The notes under the pieces: model-generated | Told to the model about the DNA's origin: nothing | Database searches by the model: none | The model's input: only the letters and a program-made list of their open reading frames with translations | Program-made: the position numbers and the translations under genes | Assembly (NCBI GenBank): GCA_016462375.1 | Contig: JAEMTJ010000037.1 | Location: 1 to 11,853, forward strand | Source: Rhodoluna sp. | Lineage (GTDB): Bacteria; Actinomycetota; Actinomycetes; Actinomycetales; Microbacteriaceae | Direction of reading: 5' to 3' | Length of the DNA stretch: 11,853 nt | Shown here: positions 5,073-11,263 of the stretch, piece by piece | Numbering within the stretch: position 1 is the first letter of the stretch | Layout: every line of letters begins with the position of its first letter

Positions 5073-7622
5073 TTAGTTATCTTTAGCCTGAACTTTAAGT
5101 GCTCTATCGATTGGGTCTAGGTTCTCAACCAAAAGCCGACGAAGAGCAGGTATTGCTGTGATTTCAGGAGTGTCCAAGAACGCTCTGGTCTTATCAGCAA
5201 GTTCTTTAGTGGCAATTGAAATCGGGTAAAGATTCACAATTGCATACTCGGCCATCTTGAAGGTCTTGGTATTCCACATCTTCAAAACATCCTGGAAGTA
5301 TTTCTCAACATAAGGAGCAAGGAGCTCAATGTTTGCCCCCCTTGAGAAGCCAATAGTTGAATACTGCAAGATGGTGTTTGACCAGTCGTTGGTTTCAACC
5401 GCGGTGTGCCAGACAGATGCTTTAGCCTCTGCGGTTGGCACAGATGCCTTAGCCAGAGCAGCAGCCTTCTGGCCATTGGCAGTGTTATCGGTAGCGAGCA
5501 TTGCATCAATCTCTGCAACATCTGCTGCGCCTAAAACAACTAGGCCGGTTAGCAGATCCCACTTTAGATCAGTGTCAATCTCAAGACCAGCAAGTTTCTC
5601 TTCACCGGAAAGGATTCCTCGTAGTGCAGTTGCGTGCTCAGGAGTGCTTGCAAAGCGCGGAGTAAATTTTAGGAACTGAAGCTGCGCTTCAGAGCCTGCA
5701 GCCGCAGCTCTTGCCATCTTCAGAAGTGCGTCACCAATCTTGCCTTTGTATTCTGCGCGGTTATCAGGCTTTAGATACATGCTCTGCACTGTTACCAACT
5801 GGTTTAACAATGTCATCATTGCCGTTGCGTTTGATTCGGTTGCAATGTTCTTTAGCACTAGGTGGATGAAGTCTTTAGGGTCAGCTTCTGCATCTCTGGT
5901 TGAATCCCAAGCAGCACCCCAAAGCAGCGCTCGTGCCTGTGAGTCAGTGAAATCAGCTAAGTGATCTAGGGTGGTTTGCCATGATCTGTCGTCCATGCGT
6001 AATTTGGCGTAAGCCAAGTCTCCGTCATTGAGCAGAATCAAATCTGGACGCTTGGTTCCAACGAGCTCAGGAACTTCAGTCTTAGCGCCATCGATGTCGA
6101 TCTCGACTCGGTGGGTGCGAACTAGTTTGCCGTTCTGGTTGTTGTAATAACCAATGCCTAGACGGTGTGGTCTAAGAGTTGGATAGTCGACGTGGTGGGT
6201 CTGAATAACTGAGAAAGCTGAGATGTTTCCATCTGCACCTTCGGTTAGTTCTGCCTTCAGAGTATTTACTCCCGAGGTTTCAAGCCATAGCTTTGACCAG
6301 TCACGAAGTTCGCGACCAGAGGTTAGTTCTAGCTCGGTTAGTAGATCAACTAGCTCTGCGTTACCGAAAGCATGCTTCTTGAAATATGAAGCAAGGCCCT
6401 TCATGAAGTTCTCTTGACCTACCCAGGCAACAAGTTGTCTTAGTACTGAGCCACCCTTTGCATAGGTAATTGCATCGAAGTTAACCTGAACATCTTCAAG
6501 GTCACGGATGTTGGCAACGACAGGGTGAGTTGAAGGCATCTGGTCTTCACGGTATGCCCATGACTTCTCGTGAGAGGTAAAGGTGGTCCAGGCTTCTGTG
6601 AACTCGGTTGCTTCAGCAGTTGCAAGGTATGAAGCATATTCAGCGAATGACTCATTGAGCCATAGATCATTCCACCAACGCATTGTGACAAGGTCACCGA
6701 ACCACATGTGGGCTAGTTCGTGCAGAACAGTGATGATTCTGCGTTCCTTGATGAAGCCGTTAACTGCTCCACGGAATACGTAGCTCTCAGTGATTGTTAC
6801 TGCACCTGCGTTTTCCATTGCACCCGCGTTGAAGTCAGGAACAAAGAGTTGGTCATACTTCTCAAAAGGATATGGATATTGGAATTGTTCTTCGAAGAAA
6901 ACGAAACCTGCTTTAGTCTTTTCGAAGAGGTAATCGGCATCGATGTATTTAGCAAGTGATGATCTGCCGTAAACACCAAGAGGAATAGTTCTGCCATCGC
7001 TTGAAGTTAAGTGGTCGCGCCATTCAGAATATGGACCTGCGATTAGAGCGGTGATGTATGAAGAGATTCTAGGAGTTGGGGCGAAAACCCAAACTGCAGT
7101 GCCATCGCCACGATCAACGGCTGTTGGTGTTGGTGAGTTAGAAATGACTTTCCATTTACTTGGAGCTGAAACTGTGAACTGGAAAGTTGCCTTGAGGTCA
7201 GGCTGCTCAAAGACAGCAAACATTCTTCTTGAATCAGGAACTTCGAACTGGGTGTATAGGTAGACCTCTTGATCTACTGGGTCAACAAATCTGTGCAGAC
7301 CTTCACCGGTGTTCATGTATGGGTTATCGCTAACCACAACTAGTTCATTCTCCGCTTGGAGGTTATCTAGTTGGATTCGGATCCCATCACTGACAGCTGA
7401 GACATCTAGGTCTTTGCCGTTTAGGGTGACGCGGTGAACGGTCTTGGTGATGGCATCGATGAAAATTGATGCGCCGATCTTGTGGCTATTGAATTTAACT
7501 GTTGTGGTTGCACCAAAAACCTCTTCGCCTTTGAGAAGGTCTAGTTCAACGGTGTATGAGAGAACCTCAACAAGCTCGGCACGCTCAATGGCTTCCAGGC
7601 GGGTTAGATTTTCAGCAGGCAT
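5073..7622 (-). CDS. pepN: Aminopeptidase N (M1 zinc metallopeptidase)
   Basis: An 849-residue cytosolic aminopeptidase that trims N-terminal residues from peptides, probably finishing the work of Clp and other proteases. In the 849-residue numbering the exopeptidase motif GAMEN is at 267-271, the zinc site HELAH at 301-305 with third ligand Glu324 in NESFAEY, and the catalytic Tyr387 in TYAKGG. The C-terminal half (about 470-840) is the helical ERAP1-C-like domain. The frame stays open to an ATG at 7700, but I place the start at ATG 7622. That start has GGAG 6 bases upstream, gives MPAENLTRLEAIER as in other actinobacterial PepN, and lies just below a plausible promoter (7676-7648). The extra 26 residues would have no ribosome-binding site and would lie across that promoter. 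First gene of an operon with mscS (2-base gap) and glbO. Confidence 0.95.
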   Translation of the reverse strand: MPAENLTRLEAIERAELVEVLSYTVELDLLKGEEVFGATTTVKFNSHKIGASIFIDAITKTVHRVTLNGKDLDVSAVSDGIRIQLDNLQAENELVVVSDNPYMNTGEGLHRFVDPVDQEVYLYTQFEVPDSRRMFAVFEQPDLKATFQFTVSAPSKWKVISNSPTPTAVDRGDGTAVWVFAPTPRISSYITALIAGPYSEWRDHLTSSDGRTIPLGVYGRSSLAKYIDADYLFEKTKAGFVFFEEQFQYPYPFEKYDQLFVPDFNAGAMENAGAVTITESYVFRGAVNGFIKERRIITVLHELAHMWFGDLVTMRWWNDLWLNESFAEYASYLATAEATEFTEAWTTFTSHEKSWAYREDQMPSTHPVVANIRDLEDVQVNFDAITYAKGGSVLRQLVAWVGQENFMKGLASYFKKHAFGNAELVDLLTELELTSGRELRDWSKLWLETSGVNTLKAELTEGADGNISAFSVIQTHHVDYPTLRPHRLGIGYYNNQNGKLVRTHRVEIDIDGAKTEVPELVGTKRPDLILLNDGDLAYAKLRMDDRSWQTTLDHLADFTDSQARALLWGAAWDSTRDAEADPKDFIHLVLKNIATESNATAMMTLLNQLVTVQSMYLKPDNRAEYKGKIGDALLKMARAAAAGSEAQLQFLKFTPRFASTPEHATALRGILSGEEKLAGLEIDTDLKWDLLTGLVVLGAADVAEIDAMLATDNTANGQKAAALAKASVPTAEAKASVWHTAVETNDWSNTILQYSTIGFSRGANIELLAPYVEKYFQDVLKMWNTKTFKMAEYAIVNLYPISIATKELADKTRAFLDTPEITAIPALRRLLVENLDPIDRALKVQAKDN

Positions 7623-7647
7623 TACAAACTCCAATGGTTGTTTAGGG

Positions 7648-7676
7648 ATGTTAGGAACTAGCCTAGTATTGACCAA
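7648..7676 (-). promoter_or_regulatory. Probable promoter of pepN-mscS-glbO
   Basis: On the minus strand, TTGGTC (7676-7671) and TAACAT (7653-7648) are separated by 17 bases, a sigma-70-type layout. The expected start, near 7641, would give a leader of about 19 bases before the Shine-Dalgarno and ATG 7622. Each box is an imperfect match. In the divergent direction, TAGTAT (7664-7669) could serve rpiB; the two would overlap. Confidence 0.5.
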
Positions 7677-7702
7677 CGATAACCCTGAAAAGGTAGCCAT
7701 AA

Positions 7703-8173
7703 ATGCGCATACATATAGCCACAGACCATGCCGGACTTGAGCTCAGCCATTTCCTCATTGAGGAGCTAGCTAAAGCAGGCCATGAGGTCTTTGACCACGG
7801 ACCTAAGCAATACGATGCTCTCGATGACTACCCAGGATTCTGCATAAATGCAGCCTTGGCGGTTAAATCAGATGAGGCTGCTGGTCTTGAGGCGCTGGGA
7901 ATTGTCTTGGGTGGCTCTGGTAATGGTGAGCAGATTGCCGCCAATAAGGTCCAGGGCATCAGAGCAGCTCTTGTTTGGAACCTGGACACTGCAAAGCTTG
8001 CTCGTCAGCACAACGATGCCAACGTTGTAGCCGTTGGTGCTCGCCAGCATGATCAAACTGAGGTGTTGGAACTAGTACTTGCTTTCATTGCGGAGCCTTT
8101 CTCACAGGACGAAAGGCACATAAGAAGAATTGGCAAGATAGCAACTTACGAACAAAACGGGGAGATTCTGTAG
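7703..8173 (+). CDS. rpiB: Ribose-5-phosphate isomerase B
   Basis: A 156-residue cytosolic enzyme that interconverts ribose 5-phosphate and ribulose 5-phosphate in the non-oxidative pentose phosphate pathway. The N-terminus MRIHIATDHAG carries the Asp8-His9 pair. GGSGNGEQIAANKV (70-83) contains Ser72 and Glu76 in the actinobacterial arrangement, in which Glu acts as the base rather than the Cys of E. coli RpiB. His103, Arg114, Arg138 and Arg142 match the usual substrate and phosphate-binding positions. ATG 7703 has AAAAGG (7688-7693) 9 bases upstream. It is divergent from pepN, with 80 bases between the two starts, and is followed after 4 bases by nei, so the two are probably one transcript. 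The adjacent rpiB-nei pair is also found in mycobacteria. Confidence 0.95.
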   Translation: MRIHIATDHAGLELSHFLIEELAKAGHEVFDHGPKQYDALDDYPGFCINAALAVKSDEAAGLEALGIVLGGSGNGEQIAANKVQGIRAALVWNLDTAKLARQHNDANVVAVGARQHDQTEVLELVLAFIAEPFSQDERHIRRIGKIATYEQNGEIL

Positions 8174-8177
8174 TTAG

Positions 8178-8972
8178 ATGCCCGAAGGTCATTCCGTTCA
8201 GCGAACAGCTGATGAACTAAACAAGTTATTCAAAAATAAGCCTGTTCAGGTAGATTCCCCGCAGGGGAGATTTGCCTCTGAAGCAAAGCTCATCACAGGT
8301 AAGAAGATTATTCGAGTTAGAGCTATCGGTAAGCAGTTATTTATTGATTTTGAAAACAAACTAACCTGCCGAGTTCACCTAGGGATCTATGGCAAGTGGA
8401 GATTTGTTCCTAAAAACAAGGAAGAGACTCTCACTGGTGCTGTCAGGGTAAGGTTCTATGATTCAGAGAACATTGCCGATCTTCGTGGCCCAACTGTATG
8501 TGAAGTTATAGATACCAAATCAGTCAAACTAATAGAGAGACGGTTAGGTCCAGACCCGACTAATCCAGATCCTAAGAAGCTTCAGCTAGCGAAGTTTGTA
8601 GATCGAGTTCTTTCATCCAAGAGTTCAATCGGTTTGTTGCTGATGAATCAAGATGTGATCAGTGGCATTGGAAACGTCTATCGTGCTGAGATTTTGTTCA
8701 GAGCTGGAATAAGTCCTCACGTTTTAGGTAATCAACTTACTCAGGGCCAGGTAGTTGCTCTTTGGGAGGACTCTGTAAGGCTCATGAAGGTGGGGGTTAA
8801 GACCGGTTTCATGATTACCAGGGAAGAGTTATTGACTAAAAAGCCTAAGAAGGCAGATAGAAACTATGTCTATAAGCGAGAGGGTTTGGGGTGCCTTAGG
8901 TGCTCTGGAACTGTCGTTATTGAGCTTATGGCTACTAGAAAGCTCTATTGGTGTCCTGGTTGCCAGAGGTAA
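8178..8972 (+). CDS. nei: Fpg/Nei-family DNA glycosylase/AP lyase (endonuclease VIII-like)
   Basis: A 264-residue base-excision repair enzyme that removes oxidised bases and cleaves the abasic strand. The N-terminus MPEGHSVQR supplies the catalytic Pro2 (after Met removal) and Glu3; Lys52 in IGKQLF is the conserved lysine. Residues about 120-220 form the helix-two-turn-helix domain, with GIGNVYRAEILFR (163-175, Asn166). The zinc finger is intact: Cys239, Cys242, Cys259 and Cys262, with Arg254 in the finger loop. MPEGH at the N-terminus and YVYKREG before the finger point to the actinobacterial Nei1 branch rather than Fpg/MutM, which normally begins MPELPEVE. ATG 8178 lies 4 bases after the rpiB stop, with GGGGAG (8159-8164) 13 bases upstream, a rather long gap that suggests coupling. 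The stop is one base from the encoded CCA of the convergent tRNA-Gly. Substrate range cannot be read from sequence. Confidence 0.93.
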   Translation: MPEGHSVQRTADELNKLFKNKPVQVDSPQGRFASEAKLITGKKIIRVRAIGKQLFIDFENKLTCRVHLGIYGKWRFVPKNKEETLTGAVRVRFYDSENIADLRGPTVCEVIDTKSVKLIERRLGPDPTNPDPKKLQLAKFVDRVLSSKSSIGLLLMNQDVISGIGNVYRAEILFRAGISPHVLGNQLTQGQVVALWEDSVRLMKVGVKTGFMITREELLTKKPKKADRNYVYKREGLGCLRCSGTVVIELMATRKLYWCPGCQR

Positions 8973-8973
8973 T

Positions 8974-9047
8974 TGGAGCGGATGACGGGAATCGAACCCG
9001 CGCCATCAGTTTGGAAAACTGAGGCTCTACCATTGAGCTACATCCGC
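8974..9047 (-). tRNA. tRNA-Gly (anticodon UCC), CCA encoded
   Basis: Read on the minus strand, the acceptor arms GCGGATG/CATCCGC pair fully. The D stem is GCTC/GAGC with loop AATGGTA. The anticodon stem TCAGT/ACTGA holds the loop TTTCCAA, anticodon TCC at 9015-9013. The T stem GCGGG/CCCGT (one G-U) holds TTCGATT. The discriminator is T (8977), normal for bacterial tRNA-Gly, and CCA is encoded at 8976-8974. The mature part without CCA is 71 bases. It faces nei, ending one base from its stop, and is divergent from tRNA-Pro. Confidence 0.97.
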
Positions 9048-9051
9048 GCAA

Positions 9052-9080
9052 CTTATAACTTTAAGCGCAAATACATTCTA
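9052..9080 (-). promoter_or_regulatory. Possible promoter elements of tRNA-Gly
   Basis: On the minus strand, TATAAG (9057-9052) is a good -10 and ends 4 bases before the mature tRNA. TAGAAT (9080-9075) lies 17 bases further up and could be its weak -35, or could itself be a -10 (5 of 6 matches) giving a leader of about 20 bases. The choice is open. GCGCAA (9065-9070, plus strand) within this stretch recurs in the tRNA-Pro promoter. Confidence 0.35.
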
Positions 9081-9099
9081 TGGGTTAGGATTACCAAGG

Positions 9100-9129
9100 T
9101 TGTTTTGTTCTTGCGCAAGTGAGGATAAA
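9100..9129 (+). promoter_or_regulatory. Probable promoter of tRNA-Pro (and perhaps tig) with a palindrome in the spacer
   Basis: TTGTTT (9100-9105) and GATAAA (9124-9129) are 18 bases apart. The -10-like box ends 6 bases before the mature tRNA 5' end, so the transcript would start at or near the tRNA itself. The spacer holds the perfect 10-base palindrome CTTGCGCAAG (9110-9119), well placed to be an operator. Function is inference. Confidence 0.45.
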
Positions 9130-9135
9130 AACCAC

Positions 9136-9211
9136 CGGGGTGTAGCGTAGTGGCTAGCGCGCCTGCTTTGGGAGCAGGATATCGCAGGTTCGAGTCCTGT
9201 CACCCCGACCA
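9136..9211 (+). tRNA. tRNA-Pro (anticodon UGG), CCA encoded
   Basis: The acceptor arms CGGGGTG/CACCCCG pair fully. The D arm is GCG/CGC-type around TAGTGGCTAG. The anticodon stem CCTGC/GCAGG holds TTTGGGA, anticodon TGG at 9169-9171. The T stem GCAGG/CCTGT (one G-U) holds TTCGAGT. The discriminator is A (9208) and CCA is encoded at 9209-9211. A run of five T (9212-9216) follows at once, then a palindrome and the tig leader, so tRNA-Pro either ends here or is processed from a tig transcript. Confidence 0.97.
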
Positions 9212-9212
9212 T

Positions 9213-9227
9213 TTTTGTAATACAAAA
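9213..9227. repeat. Perfect palindrome between tRNA-Pro and tig
   Basis: TTTTGTA (9213-9219), one A, then TACAAAA (9221-9227): 7 bases on each arm match perfectly. It begins 2 bases after the tRNA CCA and ends 41 bases before the tig start. As RNA it would be weak (TTTTG/CAAAA around TAATA), so as DNA it looks more like a protein-binding site than a terminator. No regulator is identified. Confidence 0.4.
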
Positions 9228-9268
9228 TCGGTTCACAAACAAAGTGAAACCTTGCTCAGGAGATACCG

Positions 9269-10588
9269 TTGAAGACAGTAGTTGAACGCCTAACCCCAAC
9301 CCGTGTCAAGCTAACCATCGAGGTCAGCCCGGTAGATTTCAAGCCAAGTCTTGATCACGCCTACGAGCACATTGCTGAGACAGTAAACATTCCAGGTTTC
9401 CGTAAGGGCAAGATTCCAGCTGCAATCTTGGACCAGAGAGTTGGCCGTGGAGCAATCCTTGCTCACGCAATCAACGATGGCCTAGATTCCATCTACCGCT
9501 CAGCTATTGAACAAGAAAAACTTCGCCCACTGGGTCAGCCTGCTGCTGATGTTAAATCAACTCCAGATGAGAAGACTTTTGCCGGCGACCTAGTTGTCGA
9601 AATCGAAGTTGAAGTTAGACCAGAAATCAAGCTTCCAGAATTCAAGGGTTTGAAAGTAAAGGTTGATGCAATCACCGTCAACAAGCTTGAAATCGATGAT
9701 GAAATTGAGCGTCTACGTTCACGTTTTGGAACTCTAGTTACCGTTGAGCGTCCAGCTAAAAAGGGCGACTTCACTTCAATTGATTTGATTGCTTCTGTTG
9801 ATGGAAACAAAATCGACCAGGCGGAGAACATTTCTTACGAAATTGGTAGCGATTCTCTGCTTGATGGCATCGATGATGCTCTGGACACTTTGACTGCTGG
9901 AGAGACCACAACTTTCAAGAGCAAGCTTGTCGGTGGCGACAAGGCTGGCCAGGAAGCTGAAATCACTGTGACTCTAAACGCTGTCAAGGAACGAGAACTT
10001 CCAGCTCTAGATGATGCTTGGGCAGCCATGGCTAGCGAGTTCGACACCTTAAAAGAACTTAGAACTTCTCTTGAAGATCAGATCAAACGCAGCAAGTCAT
10101 ACACCCAAGGTCTTCAGGCTCGTGAACTGCTAACCGAAAGACTACTTACCCTTGTCGATGTTCCGGTTTCAGATGAACTTGTCAACGCCGATGTTGAGCG
10201 CCACCTTGAAGGTGAAGGCAAGACTTCTGATGACCCGCACCGTGCAGAAGTAATCGTTGAATCAACCAAGTCTTTTCAGGTTCAGATGCTGCTTGACGCT
10301 ATCGCTGAAGCCGAGCAGGTCAAGGTAAATGAGAATGAACTTCTGCAGTATTTGATGCAGGCTAGCCAGTCCTACGGAATGGAGCCTAACGAATTCGTCA
10401 AGGTAGTTGACGAGCAGGGCCAGATTCCTTCATTCGTTGCAGAGGTTGCTCGCCGTAAAGCGCTATCAGTAGTTCTGGAGGCAGCAATTGTTACTGACAG
10501 TGAAGGCAAAAAGGTAGACCTAGCCGAATTCAGTAAGACTGATGATGGCTTTACCCCTGAGAACCACGAGGGTCACGACCACGACTAA
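9269..10588 (+). CDS. tig: Trigger factor (ribosome-associated chaperone and prolyl isomerase)
   Basis: A 439-residue chaperone that binds at the ribosomal exit tunnel and shields nascent chains. The ribosome-binding domain (1-about 115) carries the signature GFRKGKIP (43-50). The FKBP-type prolyl isomerase domain covers about 160-240 (KKGDFTSIDLIASVDG ... LLDGIDDALDTLTAGE). The C-terminal helical arms run from about 245 to 410. The protein ends in an acidic, histidine-bearing tail, ENHEGHDHD. The start is a TTG at 9269, supported by AGGAG (9258-9262) 6 bases upstream and by the family-typical N-terminus MKTVVE. It lies between tRNA-Pro and clpP1P2; tig next to clpP genes is a widespread arrangement linking folding to degradation. 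The 85 bases to clpP1 contain no clear terminator, so readthrough into clpP1P2 is likely. Confidence 0.97.
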   Translation: MKTVVERLTPTRVKLTIEVSPVDFKPSLDHAYEHIAETVNIPGFRKGKIPAAILDQRVGRGAILAHAINDGLDSIYRSAIEQEKLRPLGQPAADVKSTPDEKTFAGDLVVEIEVEVRPEIKLPEFKGLKVKVDAITVNKLEIDDEIERLRSRFGTLVTVERPAKKGDFTSIDLIASVDGNKIDQAENISYEIGSDSLLDGIDDALDTLTAGETTTFKSKLVGGDKAGQEAEITVTLNAVKERELPALDDAWAAMASEFDTLKELRTSLEDQIKRSKSYTQGLQARELLTERLLTLVDVPVSDELVNADVERHLEGEGKTSDDPHRAEVIVESTKSFQVQMLLDAIAEAEQVKVNENELLQYLMQASQSYGMEPNEFVKVVDEQGQIPSFVAEVARRKALSVVLEAAIVTDSEGKKVDLAEFSKTDDGFTPENHEGHDHD

Positions 10589-10599
10589 ATTTGCCTGTG

Positions 10600-10634
10600 G
10601 CGAACACTGCGAAGATTTAGCGGTTTCCTCGGTT
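10600..10634 (+). promoter_or_regulatory. Two pairs of period-9 direct repeats upstream of clpP1
   Basis: In the tig-clpP1 gap, GCGAA occurs at 10600-10604 and 10609-10613, separated by CACT. CGGTT occurs at 10621-10625 and 10630-10634, separated by TCCT. Both pairs repeat every 9 bases. clpP1P2 in other actinobacteria is activated by ClgR, whose operators carry GCG half-sites, so a regulator site is possible. These are direct rather than inverted repeats, so the assignment is uncertain. I see no convincing -35/-10 pair nearby. Confidence 0.3.
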
Positions 10635-10673
10635 ATCTTGATTAGGCAATAGTGAGAGATAGAGGAACTGTAG

Positions 10674-11252
10674 ATGAGTGAAAATACCCAAATAAGCAAT
10701 GTCTTCGAAAGACTGCTTAAAGACAGAATCATTTGGTTAGGTGATGACGTTCGCGATGATAACGCTAACGAAATCTGCGCCAAGATGTTGCTCCTTGCAG
10801 CTGAAGATTCATCCAAGGACATCTTCCTATACATCAACTCACCAGGTGGATCGATTACCGCTGGTATGGCCATCTATGACACCATGCAATACGTACCAAA
10901 CGATGTAGTTACAGTCGGTATCGGTATGTGTGCCTCTATGGGTCAGTTCTTGCTAACAGCAGGGGCAAAAGGCAAGCGCTTTTTAACTCCAAACACCAGA
11001 GTGCTTTTGCACCAACCTTCGGGTGGTTTTGGCGGAACAGCTGCAGACATCCAAACACAGGCTTCGCTAATCAATGACATGAAAAAGCATCTGGCAGCTA
11101 TCACTGCGCAAAGAACCGGCAAGACTGTCGAGCAGGTAATGGCTGATGGTGATCGTGACCGTTGGTTCACGGCTCAAGAAGCTTTGGAATATGGCTTCGT
11201 TGATCACATTCAAGAATTTGCAGCAGTATCAACTGGCGTAGGCAAGAAGTAA
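10674..11252 (+). CDS. clpP1: ATP-dependent Clp protease proteolytic subunit ClpP1
   Basis: A 192-residue serine peptidase subunit. In actinobacteria ClpP1 and ClpP2 form a mixed two-ring barrel fed by ClpX or ClpC1. The catalytic triad is present: Ser88 in GMCASMGQ (84-91), His113 in LLHQP and Asp162 in DRDRWF. The oxyanion and strand motif YINSPGGSITAGMAIYDTM (53-71) is typical. The position after tig, the order before clpP2 and the DRDRWF form match mycobacterial ClpP1. The start ATG 10674 has AGAGGA (10661-10666) 7 bases upstream. There is no long propeptide; the few residues before VFERLL are of the kind removed on maturation. It is followed after 11 bases by clpP2, so the two are almost certainly co-transcribed and made in similar amounts. 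Confidence 0.97.
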   Translation: MSENTQISNVFERLLKDRIIWLGDDVRDDNANEICAKMLLLAAEDSSKDIFLYINSPGGSITAGMAIYDTMQYVPNDVVTVGIGMCASMGQFLLTAGAKGKRFLTPNTRVLLHQPSGGFGGTAADIQTQASLINDMKKHLAAITAQRTGKTVEQVMADGDRDRWFTAQEALEYGFVDHIQEFAAVSTGVGKK

Positions 11253-11263
11253 GGGAAGCTCAA

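Noticed and set aside
7623..7700. Extra 26 N-terminal residues of PepN (MATFSGLSLV...)
   Set aside because: No ribosome-binding site, not part of the family N-terminus, and covers the likely promoter.
9136..9227. tRNA-Pro 3' end as a phage or island attachment site
   Set aside because: No integrase gene, no repeat of the tRNA 3' end elsewhere in the window, and housekeeping genes on both sides.
9078..9299. Minus-strand open frame of 73 codons across tRNA-Pro and the tig start
   Set aside because: It is antisense to a tRNA and contains the tRNA-derived stretch often mistaken for a peptide (GVTGLEPAISCSQSRRAS); not a gene.
10636..10660. HspR/HAIR-like element CTTGATT-N7-AGTGAGA before clpP1
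   Set aside because: The left arm resembles CTTGAGT but the right arm is not its complement, so it is not an inverted repeat.
10520..10873. Minus-strand open frame of 117 codons across the tig-clpP1 junction
   Set aside because: Antisense to two conserved genes, no matching family, and composition follows the opposite strand.
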